Shown here piece after piece: positions 1 to 5,248 of a stretch of 7,975 bases of DNA; position 1 is the first letter of the stretch; each line of letters starts with the position of its first letter. The notes beneath the pieces were generated by a model. It was not told the origin of the DNA, searched no databases, and saw nothing but the letters and a program-made list of their open reading frames with translations. Origin of the DNA: Bacillota bacterium (GTDB lineage: Bacteria > Bacillota > Bacilli > Alicyclobacillales > SLC66); NCBI GenBank assembly GCA_021820825.1, contig JAKADD010000102.1, forward strand, positions 1 through 7,975, read 5' to 3'. The position numbers were made by a program, and so were the translations under genes.

Positions 1-649
1 GGGGAAAGTGGCGATCAGCGACGACATACTTCTGAAACCGGGCAAACTGGACCCCAAGGAATGGTTTAAGATGATGCAGCATCCTGTTCACGGCGAGACG
101 ATTCTCAAGGGCTCCGGAGTGAGCGACCTGATTTTGCAGGCGGTCCGCTCCCACCATGAATGGATACGCGGCGGCGGTTATCCCGACAACCTCAGGGGGA
201 ATCAGATTCCCGTGATTGCGCGCATCGTCGGAGTTGCCGATGCGTTTGACGCCATGGTCTCCAACCGACCGTACAAGAAGGGGTTCTCCATTGACGAAAC
301 GATTCTGAGACTGGAAAATGGCCGGGATTTGCAGTTTGACCGTACAGTGGTTGACGCCTTTGTGTCGCTGGTCCATTCGATGAGCGTTGAGGAATTAAAC
401 CAGATCGGATATGGAGACGAACCGCCCAATGTGAAGAAGCAGCCGATTGAGGTCCTGGGCGATGTCAGTCCAAACTTGAAGGAGCGGCTGGAAGAGGCCG
501 CTAAGCAGCCGTTTGATCCCAGTATCTACGATGAAGCGGCGCCGGGCGCGGAGGACGGTAAGGATGGGCGCGAGCACATTGCCAGAGATGCAAAAGGGCT
601 TGATCCGCATGTCAAATTCGATCCTGACGGTCCGTCGCTGCCAGAGTGA
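1..649 (+). CDS. HD-GYP domain protein (c-di-GMP phosphodiesterase type), 5'-truncated by window edge
   Basis: This is the C-terminal part of an HD-GYP phosphodiesterase, a family that hydrolyses cyclic di-GMP. The frame is open to the left edge. The codons before the GTG at 8 read G-K, so this GTG is the valine of the usual 'HDxGKV' stretch and not a start; the HD residues and any sensor domain lie outside the window. Of the 215 visible residues, the family signatures are KPGKL (12-16), the metal histidine in QHP (26-28), HHE (51-53), GGGYP (57-61), the ARI-x-x-VADAFDAM block and RPYK, and a terminal QFD motif. The family usually reads HHExxDGxGYP, and here that D is R (residue 56). After about residue 135 comes a charged, Asp/Glu/Pro-rich tail of about 80 residues with no recognisable domain. 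The family assignment is firm. Activity and full architecture cannot be judged without the N-terminus. Confidence 0.9.
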   Translation, partial: GKVAISDDILLKPGKLDPKEWFKMMQHPVHGETILKGSGVSDLILQAVRSHHEWIRGGGYPDNLRGNQIPVIARIVGVADAFDAMVSNRPYKKGFSIDETILRLENGRDLQFDRTVVDAFVSLVHSMSVEELNQIGYGDEPPNVKKQPIEVLGDVSPNLKERLEEAAKQPFDPSIYDEAAPGAEDGKDGREHIARDAKGLDPHVKFDPDGPSLPE

Positions 650-671
650 TCCTGGTTAATCCTTGCTAAAG

Positions 672-717
672 CAGCGGCGCCGATTCAGCGCCGTTCCTGG
701 CAGCGATTGCTCTTTTT
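672..717 (+). terminator. Possible weak terminator after the HD-GYP gene
   Basis: The arms CGGCGC (675-680) and GCGCCG (688-693) pair perfectly around a 7-base loop. A run of five T lies at 713-717, about 20 bases past the stem, which is farther than in a classical intrinsic terminator. It follows the HD-GYP stop codon by 25 bases and precedes a separate promoter candidate, so a terminator role fits. The spacing keeps confidence low. Confidence 0.35.
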
Positions 718-726
718 CGTGCGGGT

Positions 727-754
727 TTTCCTCACAGCCCCATTGCATTATACT
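727..754 (+). promoter_or_regulatory. Candidate sigma-A promoter for the YheA/YlbF-like gene
   Basis: A good -10 box, TATACT (749-754, 5/6 to consensus), lies 75 bases before the ATG at 830. The best -35 match is TTTCCT (727-732, 3/6) with a 16-base spacer, so the site rests mainly on the -10. It lies just beyond the hairpin that follows the preceding gene. Confidence 0.35.
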
Positions 755-829
755 GTATGAGACTGCATTTGCCCGGCGTGTTGCTGGTCAAGAGACTCCA
801 TACACGCTGGCGCATGAGGGAGGACAGAC

Positions 830-1168
830 ATGAACCCGTATGATCGCGCGCATGAACTGGTACGTGCCATTCAGGATTCAGAAGCGTTTCGCGCCATGAA
901 AATCGCGAAGGGCAAGATTGAACCCGATGAGCAGGCAAAGCGAATGCTGAATGATTTTCATATGAAGCAACTGGAGTTTGAACGCAAGCAAATCATGGGG
1001 GAGGAACCGACGCAGAGTGAACAGGAAGGGCTGCAAAAGTTGTATGACGTATTGCAGTTGCATGCGCCGGTGCGGGACTATCTGATGGCGGAATACCAGT
1101 TGGGAGTCCTGATGCAGGACATTCAGAAGATTTTGGGCGAGGCGCTTCAGGAGATTACGATTTCATAG
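830..1168 (+). CDS. YheA/YlbF-family (UPF0342/Com_YlbF) small helical protein
   Basis: This 112-residue, almost wholly alpha-helical, charged protein matches the YlbF/YmcA/YheA superfamily of Bacillales. Recognisable blocks are the N-terminal YDRAHEL-x-x-AI (residues 4-14), KRMLNDF followed by KQLE near the middle, MGEEPT (56-61), and a C-terminal helix containing AEYQLGVLMQDIQKILG. It contains no cysteine, so it cannot carry the iron-sulfur ligands known for YlbF and YmcA in the RNase Y-associated complex, and it is closer to the YheA/UPF0342 branch, whose function is not known. The ATG start is supported by a GAGGGAGGA ribosome binding site at 816-824. It is 87 bases upstream of the hydrolase gene with no terminator between, so the two are probably co-transcribed. 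The family call is good. No precise role can be given. Confidence 0.82.
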   Translation: MNPYDRAHELVRAIQDSEAFRAMKIAKGKIEPDEQAKRMLNDFHMKQLEFERKQIMGEEPTQSEQEGLQKLYDVLQLHAPVRDYLMAEYQLGVLMQDIQKILGEALQEITIS

Positions 1169-1255
1169 CCAGGTTCGCAGAGGATTTTATGGCCAGGATT
1201 CACCGGCATACGCACCAGGCACGCGTTGTGCGTGTACATAGGAAAGGGGATGAGC

Positions 1256-1945
1256 ATGGTGAAGGTAACGTTTTTTGGACACTCCTGCATTTTGGTTGAT
1301 ACAGGGTCTCATCGTGTGTTGATCGACCCTTTTTTGACAGGAAACCCCATGGCGAGCATCCGCGCGAATGAAGTGAACGCCGACGCTATTTTGCTGACGC
1401 ATGGACATGCTGACCATCTTGGCGACACCGTGGAGATTGCAAAACGCACTGGAGCGACTGTTGTGGCGGTTTATGAACTGGCGAGCTGGCTGGGCGATCA
1501 GGGACTGGAAAAGGTACACCCGATGCAGATTGGCGGGGCGCATACATTTCCGTTTGGTCGCGTCAAATATACGCTGGCGTTTCATGGGTCCGCCATTGAG
1601 ACGGACGGCGGGATGAAGTACGCGGGTGAACCTGCAGGCATTCTGTTTTCTGCTGGTGGCAAGACGATCTATCACGCTGGAGACACAGGTCTGTTTAGAG
1701 ACATGAAGACCATCGGTGAATACAACGACATTGACCTGGCGATTCTGCCGATCGGCGACAATTTCACGATGGGACCCGTTGATGCAGAGATTGCGGCGAC
1801 CTGGCTTAAGCCGCAAACCGTGCTTCCTGTGCACTATAACACGTTTCCGCTCATTGCCCAGGATGGCGAAGCGTATGTGGCGAAGCTCGCAGCACGCGGC
1901 ATCGGCGGGCGGGCCTTAAAGCCTGGGGAGAGTATGGATCTGTAA
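1256..1945 (+). CDS. UPF0173 metal-dependent hydrolase (metallo-beta-lactamase fold, YtkL-like)
   Basis: This 229-residue cytoplasmic hydrolase of the UPF0173 group has a metallo-beta-lactamase fold and probably a two-metal active site; its natural substrate is unknown. The sequence begins MVKVTFFGHSC, as family members do. It carries the metal motif HGHADH (49-54), H110 in the FHGS stretch, YHAGDTG (139-145, metal Asp143), the LPIGDNFTMGP block (164-174) and the final ligand histidine in LPVHYN (His193). Length is normal for the family. The frame extends up to a TTG at 1226, but the GGAAAGGGG ribosome binding site (1241-1249) sits 6 bases before the ATG at 1256, and the family starts there. 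ATG 1250 would abut that site. It is the last plus-strand gene before a strong terminator hairpin. Confidence 0.93.
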   Translation: MVKVTFFGHSCILVDTGSHRVLIDPFLTGNPMASIRANEVNADAILLTHGHADHLGDTVEIAKRTGATVVAVYELASWLGDQGLEKVHPMQIGGAHTFPFGRVKYTLAFHGSAIETDGGMKYAGEPAGILFSAGGKTIYHAGDTGLFRDMKTIGEYNDIDLAILPIGDNFTMGPVDAEIAATWLKPQTVLPVHYNTFPLIAQDGEAYVAKLAARGIGGRALKPGESMDL

Positions 1946-1984
1946 AGACGCAGAAGATTCACCGCGCACCGGCCGCGTCCAAAC

Positions 1985-2018
1985 AACAGCCAGGCAGTGG
2001 TCGCCACGCCTGGCTGTT
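1985..2018. terminator. Strong, probably bidirectional terminator between convergent genes
   Basis: The arms AACAGCCAGGC (1985-1995) and GCCTGGCTGTT (2008-2018) pair over 11 bp. The stem continues as GTGG/CCAC (1997-2000 with 2004-2007) around a TCG loop, leaving A1996 as the only bulge. It lies 39 bases after the UPF0173 stop and 34 bases after the convergent DUF3243 stop. T-richness is modest on each side (plus TTCTGTCTT; minus TTGTTTGG), so it can plausibly serve both genes. Confidence 0.75.
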
Positions 2019-2052
2019 CTGTCTTACAGTGATCATGGGCGACTGCAACATG

Positions 2053-2388
2053 CTAATGAGTGGTTCCGGCGTCTGGTTGTGAGACGAGGTTGACCATGAT
2101 GCGCGCCAGCGCGCGTTGATCCTCTTTGGGGCTTGTTTCCCACATCTGCTTCAGCAGCCGTTCCTGCGCATTCTCGGGATCGATCTTGTCGGCCAGATAC
2201 GAACCGAGTTTGAACGCTGCGTCGTCGAGTTGCTGTTCGGACATGCCAACGTGTTGTGCTCGCTGCACCTGCACCTGCAGGAATTCACGCCATTTGCTGA
2301 AATCGTCAAGTACATGCCCGACCGTCTCGCCCATCGCCGCTGTTGAGTTGGCTCTGGTTGTATTCGTGGGAGTGGTATTTGTATTCAT
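2053..2388 (-). CDS. DUF3243 domain protein (YmfJ-like)
   Basis: This 111-residue soluble helical protein matches DUF3243, a small Bacillales family with no established function (B. subtilis YmfJ is a member). Diagnostic stretches are W33-R-E-F near the start of the domain, the GMSEQQLDDAAFKLGSYLA segment (48-66), IDPENAQERLLKQMWE (69-84), and a final helix with IMVNLV. Residues 2-18, before the domain, are rich in Thr and Asn and unlike the compact family members. The frame continues upstream to 2418, but the AGGAGG site at 2396-2401, 7 bases before the ATG at 2388, fixes the start. It is transcribed alone from a promoter at about 2459-2487 and ends against the shared hairpin at 1985-2018. 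Confidence 0.85.
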   Translation of the reverse strand: MNTNTTPTNTTRANSTAAMGETVGHVLDDFSKWREFLQVQVQRAQHVGMSEQQLDDAAFKLGSYLADKIDPENAQERLLKQMWETSPKEDQRALARIMVNLVSQPDAGTTH

Positions 2389-2395
2389 CGTCTTT

Positions 2396-2401
2396 CCTCC
2401 T
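2396..2401 (-). promoter_or_regulatory. Ribosome binding site deciding the DUF3243 start
   Basis: On the minus strand this is a perfect AGGAGG, 7 bases before the ATG whose first base is 2388. The longer reading frame beginning at 2418 would place this site inside the coding region, so the shorter protein is preferred. Confidence 0.8.
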
Positions 2402-2458
2402 GTATTGAACTGATGCAAAAATTTATCCCAGGTTCTATTGTCTGTTTGATTGCGTAAA

Positions 2459-2487
2459 ATTATGCGCGCTTCTCCATGAGCTGAAAA
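2459..2487 (-). promoter_or_regulatory. Candidate sigma-A promoter for the DUF3243 gene
   Basis: On the minus strand a -35 TTTTCA (2482-2487, 4/6) is followed by a 17-base spacer and a -10 CATAAT (2459-2464, 5/6). This predicts a 5' untranslated leader of about 60 bases before the ATG at 2388. The stretch is AT-rich compared with its surroundings. Confidence 0.5.
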
Positions 2488-2514
2488 TATCGTACTCAGA
2501 GCAGCCAGCAGTCT

Positions 2515-2593
2515 GCCGCCGCCCGGCGCGCGGGCAAGGTCTACCCGTCAGGGCCTGGCGCATATGCTATAGGCAGGCTCGTCTCGCGGCGGC
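2515..2593. other. GC-rich inverted repeats, possible structured leader
   Basis: The gene-free stretch 2389-2630 holds the minus-strand promoter and then this foldable block. The outer arms GCCGCCGC (2515-2522) and GCGGCGGC (2586-2593) are perfectly complementary. Smaller helices also fit: GCCCG/CGGGC (2521-2525 with 2531-2535), CCC/GGG (2544-2546 with 2551-2553) and GCCT/AGGC (2553-2556 with 2571-2574). The first of these shares bases 2521-2522 with the outer arm, so not all can form at once. No known riboswitch or RNA family was recognised. It lies 37 bases upstream of the small membrane-protein frame. It may simply be GC-rich spacer. Confidence 0.3.
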
Positions 2594-2630
2594 GCCTTAC
2601 CAGACTGACACAGGCGGGTGAGCGTAGGGT

Positions 2631-2924
2631 ATGATCAGACCGGGAAGGACGCCGAACAGGGCGGCGTCGACACTGTACGTCTTGATCTCTGTGGGGATGC
2701 TGACCGTTGCCGTTCCCAGAATGCCGAGGTTGTCTGTACACATGAGCGGGGTATTTGTTGTTTGCTGGACCGCATTTGCCCTCGCGACAGTGGGTGCGAA
2801 TCTGTGGTTCGCTCTGGGCGCCGATCGGGAACGGCGGCTGTCGGCCATGCTGAGAGTACGCGGCAAGCGCAAGACAGCGGCGTCTGATCGCATCCATCAG
2901 GCGAAGCGACAGGTGAACGGCTGA
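2631..2924 (+). CDS. Small predicted two-helix membrane protein, unknown function
   Basis: This 97-residue frame is not recognised as any named family. Two hydrophobic segments suit membrane helices: about residues 13-28 (STLYVLISVGMLTVAV) and 40-63 (GVFVVCWTAFALATVGANLWFALG). The short loop between them and both tails are Arg/Lys-rich, which suggests both termini face the cytoplasm. An in-frame stop lies two codons before the ATG, so 2631 is the most upstream ATG, but only a weak AGGG is close to it and the ribosome binding site is poor. An opposite-strand frame covers the same region; its translation lacks any membrane or domain pattern. The hydrophobic layout favours the plus strand. This is a plausible gene, but expression is uncertain. 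Confidence 0.5.
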   Translation: MIRPGRTPNRAASTLYVLISVGMLTVAVPRMPRLSVHMSGVFVVCWTAFALATVGANLWFALGADRERRLSAMLRVRGKRKTAASDRIHQAKRQVNG

Positions 2925-2953
2925 GGCGCCTGGTTTCCGTACGCCAATTCAGA

Positions 2954-2982
2954 TTGTTTCTCTATCATCGATATTGTACAAT
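2954..2982 (+). promoter_or_regulatory. Candidate sigma-A promoter for the ferritin-like gene
   Basis: TTGTTT (2954-2959) and TACAAT (2977-2982, 5/6) are separated by 17 bases in a locally AT-rich stretch. The start codon is at 3024, predicting a leader of roughly 35 bases. This is the best-formed plus-strand promoter in the window. Confidence 0.55.
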
Positions 2983-3023
2983 TAAATTACTGGTTTTGTT
3001 ATGGAGCGGAAGGAGTTGCGTCG

Positions 3024-3854
3024 GTGCCGCGCATACATCCGGATCTCAGGGAAGATGACCCCATTCTTGCGTTGTTTCATAAGGGCGTCAAGGGGCAATG
3101 GTCCTCCAGTGAGTTCGACTGGACGCTTCCCTTCCGCTTAAACGCCATGGAGGCCACCGCATTTGCTCGCGTGCTCACGCCCGTCTACCTCGGCGAACAG
3201 ACGGCGATGCTTGGCGCGGCAACAGTCCTGCCTCATTTTGCTGCTGCGCACGAGACAAGCGCACAGCTCTATATCACCACGTTTATGATGGATGAAGCCA
3301 GGCATTTTGAGATGTTGACGAAGGTATACAGGCTGCTTGACCGTAAACCGCTCGAATTGCGGGATCTGCGAGAGATGTTTCGCTATCATCATCGGCTCCT
3401 CAAGTCAAAACATCGTGTCGACTGGTTATTTGGAATCCTGATCAGCGATCTGTTTGCGAAGAATTTTTACGGGGCGTTTCGCAAGCATTTTCCCGACGCC
3501 CTGTTCGGAAAGCTGGCTGTGCGGATTATCGCTGATGAAGGTCGCCATCAGGCTTTTGCGGAGCATTATCTGGGTGAGCTCTGCGACGAGATGCCGCATG
3601 AGATGCGGGATCGACTGCTCGAACTGCGTGACGATCTGCTTTTCATCATGCGGGGGATGTTGCGAAAACTCGGCGACGATGCGGCGACCATAGGACTTGA
3701 CGGCTATGCGATCATGGAGGAATTGACATCCGACGTGGAGCGCAAGGTGCACACCATTGGCCTGGAACGTGAGGAGCGCGAGGTTGCTTTGCGCGAGGAA
3801 GAGGCGTTGGAGCACAAGACGGCGGCCAGTGCGGCTGCAGAGATCGATTTCTAG
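3024..3854 (+). CDS. Ferritin-like di-metal protein related to R2/R2lox oxidases
   Basis: This 276-residue helical protein has the ferritin-like di-metal carboxylate pattern and looks most like the R2-like oxidase (R2lox) group. Visible ligands are Glu58 in YLGEQTA, Glu91 and His94 in TTFMMDEARHFEM, and Glu172 and His175 in ADEGRHQAF. The 33-residue spacing from Glu58 to Glu91 equals that of R2lox as I recall it. The third-helix ligand, normally Glu in a 'VEG' setting, aligns to Ser141 in GILISDLFAKNFYGAF, with Asp142 next to it; Asp142 may serve instead. The C-terminal 50 residues are charged and probably helical (REEREVALREEEA). The GTG start at 3024 has AAGGAG (3010-3015) 8 bases before it and its own promoter. 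The metal type, ligand and reaction are unknown. It could be an R2lox-like oxidase, an N-oxygenase-like enzyme or a diverged non-catalytic member. Confidence 0.8.
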   Translation: MPRIHPDLREDDPILALFHKGVKGQWSSSEFDWTLPFRLNAMEATAFARVLTPVYLGEQTAMLGAATVLPHFAAAHETSAQLYITTFMMDEARHFEMLTKVYRLLDRKPLELRDLREMFRYHHRLLKSKHRVDWLFGILISDLFAKNFYGAFRKHFPDALFGKLAVRIIADEGRHQAFAEHYLGELCDEMPHEMRDRLLELRDDLLFIMRGMLRKLGDDAATIGLDGYAIMEELTSDVERKVHTIGLEREEREVALREEEALEHKTAASAAAEIDF

Positions 3855-3870
3855 CGATCGCTGCAGCCGC
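3831..3870 (+). terminator. Long hairpin enclosing the stop codon of the ferritin-like gene
   Basis: GCGGCTGCAG (3831-3840) pairs with CTGCAGCCGC (3861-3870). After one A/G mismatch (3841/3860), GATCG (3842-3846) pairs with CGATC (3855-3859). The 8-base loop 3847-3854 contains the TAG stop. No T-run follows on either strand, so it is not a classical intrinsic terminator. It could be a 3' mRNA-stabilising end or assist termination before the next operon. Confidence 0.5.
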
Positions 3871-3899
3871 TGACTAATCATGCGCACTTGGTGTATGCT
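3870..3899 (+). promoter_or_regulatory. Weak promoter candidate for the TPR-to-PspA operon
   Basis: CTGACT (3870-3875, 4/6) and TATGCT (3894-3899, 4/6) are 18 bases apart, downstream of the stop-codon hairpin and about 40 bases before the ATG at 3940. Both boxes are imperfect. The location suits a start for the following operon. Confidence 0.3.
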
Positions 3900-3939
3900 G
3901 GTTAGCAGGGAGGTCATGACGCCAGAAAGGGGAAATTTC

Positions 3940-4770
3940 ATGTCAGCAGAGAACACCGAATTTATTGTAGACCAAGTCCAAAAAGATCAGGGGGACGCTT
4001 CCCGGAGCAAACTGTCTCAGGCGATTGACGTACTCCAGACGACGACGGGCGAGCATACGCAGGAAGAACGCGTTGCGATCGCGCAGAGGGCGCTCGCAAT
4101 CTCAGCAGAATGCGTGGAAGCCTGGCTGCTCCTCGCTCGCGATGACTCTGAGGGGTATGAGGATACCAGGAAATATCTGCAGGAGGCTGTGAACGCCGGC
4201 GATCGGTTATTCGCAGACAAGAAGCAGGAATGGATGGGAAAGTTTTGGCAGGTTCCGCAAACTCGGCCCTATATGCAGGCGCGATCGTCACTCGGTCAGG
4301 TGTTATGGGAGCTGGAACAATATGATGAAGCGATCACCGTGCTCCAGGAAACACTGCAACTGAATCCGGGCGACCATCAGGGAATCAGGTATATTCTTCT
4401 AAAAGCGCTGCTTGATACATCGCGGTATGAGGATGCGGCCAGTATGGTGGACATCTATGATCAGGAACAGACTGTCCTGATGCTCTACGGGAAGTTGCTG
4501 ACGGCCTATATGCTTCAGGGCGACTCTCTGATGGCGCGGTCCGCTTTTTTGGCGGCGCGCAAGTACAATCCGTTTGTTCTCGATTATCTTTTGCATTTGC
4601 GCATGATGCCCCAGAAGTTGCCCAAGCAGAGCGAAACGGGGCAGGAATCAGAAGCCATTCGATACTGTGCGGCATTTGGCGATACGTGGGACAACGCTGA
4701 GGGCGCGATTGACTATCTTCGCGCGCAAAAAAAATTGCGGCAGGACAAAGAAGCGCGTAAAATGCGCTGA
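3940..4770 (+). CDS. Tetratricopeptide-repeat protein, ST7-like group
   Basis: This 276-residue soluble protein is built of helical TPR-type repeats, which usually serve as a binding scaffold. An N-terminal TPR-like unit runs from about residue 43 (ERVAIAQRALAISAECVEAWLLLAR). The central signature TRPYMQARSSLGQVLWEL (108-125) is followed by YDEAITVLQETLQLNPGDHQGIRYILL (128-154), a near-consensus TPR that recalls ST7-related bacterial TPR proteins. A further repeat follows (YEDAASMVDIYDQ, then AARKYNPFVLDYLLHL). The C-terminus is basic. No signal peptide or membrane helix is present. In-frame ATGs lie at 3880 and 3916, but AAAGGGG (3926-3932) sits 7 bases before 3940, while 3880 has no ribosome site and 3916 lies only 2 bases after a GGGAGG. 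As first gene of the run, it probably organises partners. Its target is unknown. Confidence 0.82.
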   Translation: MSAENTEFIVDQVQKDQGDASRSKLSQAIDVLQTTTGEHTQEERVAIAQRALAISAECVEAWLLLARDDSEGYEDTRKYLQEAVNAGDRLFADKKQEWMGKFWQVPQTRPYMQARSSLGQVLWELEQYDEAITVLQETLQLNPGDHQGIRYILLKALLDTSRYEDAASMVDIYDQEQTVLMLYGKLLTAYMLQGDSLMARSAFLAARKYNPFVLDYLLHLRMMPQKLPKQSETGQESEAIRYCAAFGDTWDNAEGAIDYLRAQKKLRQDKEARKMR

Positions 4771-4841
4771 AACTTTTGCCGTTTCTTGACGTATTAACAA
4801 ATATGGCGTGCGCATTAGGAACAGGTGGTGAAGTGGCGCTT

Positions 4842-5222
4842 ATGGGGGAGGACATTCTGTTTGACCTTAATGCCGCTTCCTGGCGGCACGGACATGCCGA
4901 CGAACTCGCTTATGTCGAGGCGCTGGCTGCCCGGCTTGAGAAGTCGCTGCCGGATCTGGTAAGGGTTGAACGGGAACACAAGCTGTTTTCCAAGGAACAC
5001 CCCGTGGCAAAGGTGGAAGTGGCCATGGAAGGCGACACATTTGTGCTCGCGAAAGAAGGCGGTCGGCTCGTGGCGCGGCGGGCAAAGGCCGTGCGGGGCA
5101 TCGTTTTGTCCACGAAGGTCGTTCCGATGAGCGATTGGCTGAATGAACTGTCTGAAGCGCTGAACGCATACGTGAAAGAACACGATCACGCAAGGCAATC
5201 GTTAGAAGACTTTTTACTGTAG
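4842..5222 (+). CDS. Unnamed 126-residue alpha/beta protein of the PspA/YbjQ-associated operon
   Basis: I do not recognise a named family. An N-terminal helix (about residues 19-36, ADELAYVEALAARLEKSL) is followed by alternating short strands (LVRVERE, AKVEVAMEG-x-x-FVLAKEGGRLVARRAKAVRGIVLSTKVV) that suggest a compact beta-sheet. A C-terminal helix from the WLNEL stretch (99-103) runs to the end. No signal peptide, membrane segment or cysteine is present. The start is ambiguous. The frame is open from a TTG at 4776, with ATG at 4803, GTG at 4833 and ATG at 4842. A GGTGGTGA ribosome-site match (4824-4831) lies 4 bases before the GTG and about 10 before the ATG at 4842, so either of these two is likely. 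It lies between the TPR gene and the YbjQ-like genes, close enough for one operon, which points to a shared process. Confidence 0.7.
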   Translation: MGEDILFDLNAASWRHGHADELAYVEALAARLEKSLPDLVRVEREHKLFSKEHPVAKVEVAMEGDTFVLAKEGGRLVARRAKAVRGIVLSTKVVPMSDWLNELSEALNAYVKEHDHARQSLEDFLL

Positions 5223-5233
5223 ATGCATCGCAG

Positions 5234-5243
5234 AAGGAGGTGA
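5234..5243 (+). promoter_or_regulatory. Near-perfect ribosome binding site deciding the start of the first YbjQ-like gene
   Basis: AAGGAGGTGA matches the anti-Shine-Dalgarno sequence over ten bases. The upstream GTG at 5240 lies inside this site and cannot be the start. The GTG at 5249 is 8 bases past GGAGG and is preferred over the TTG at 5246. Confidence 0.8.
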
Positions 5244-5248
5244 GCTTG

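Noticed and set aside
1210..1233. ACGCAC/GTGCGT inverted repeat before the UPF0173 gene as an operator or attenuator
   Set aside because: Six-base arms with a 12-base GC-rich gap are expected by chance here, and no T-run or promoter accompanies them.
1187..1834. Long minus-strand open frame (215 codons) opposite the UPF0173 gene
   Set aside because: It lies wholly opposite a gene with complete family motifs, and its translation shows no domain pattern. It is a by-product of codon use in the true frame.
2625..2635. GGGTAT as a sigma-B -10 box before the small membrane protein
   Set aside because: The sequence 14 bases upstream does not resemble GTTTAA, and the box overlaps the start codon.
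2541..2897. Minus-strand frames opposite the small membrane protein
   Set aside because: The translations are rich in Arg, Pro and Ser without hydrophobic or domain pattern, whereas the plus frame gives two membrane-like helices.
4786..4814. TTGACG as a -35 box of an internal promoter before the 126-residue protein gene
   Set aside because: No acceptable -10 box lies 16-19 bases downstream; the sequence there is GC-rich (GTGCGCAT).
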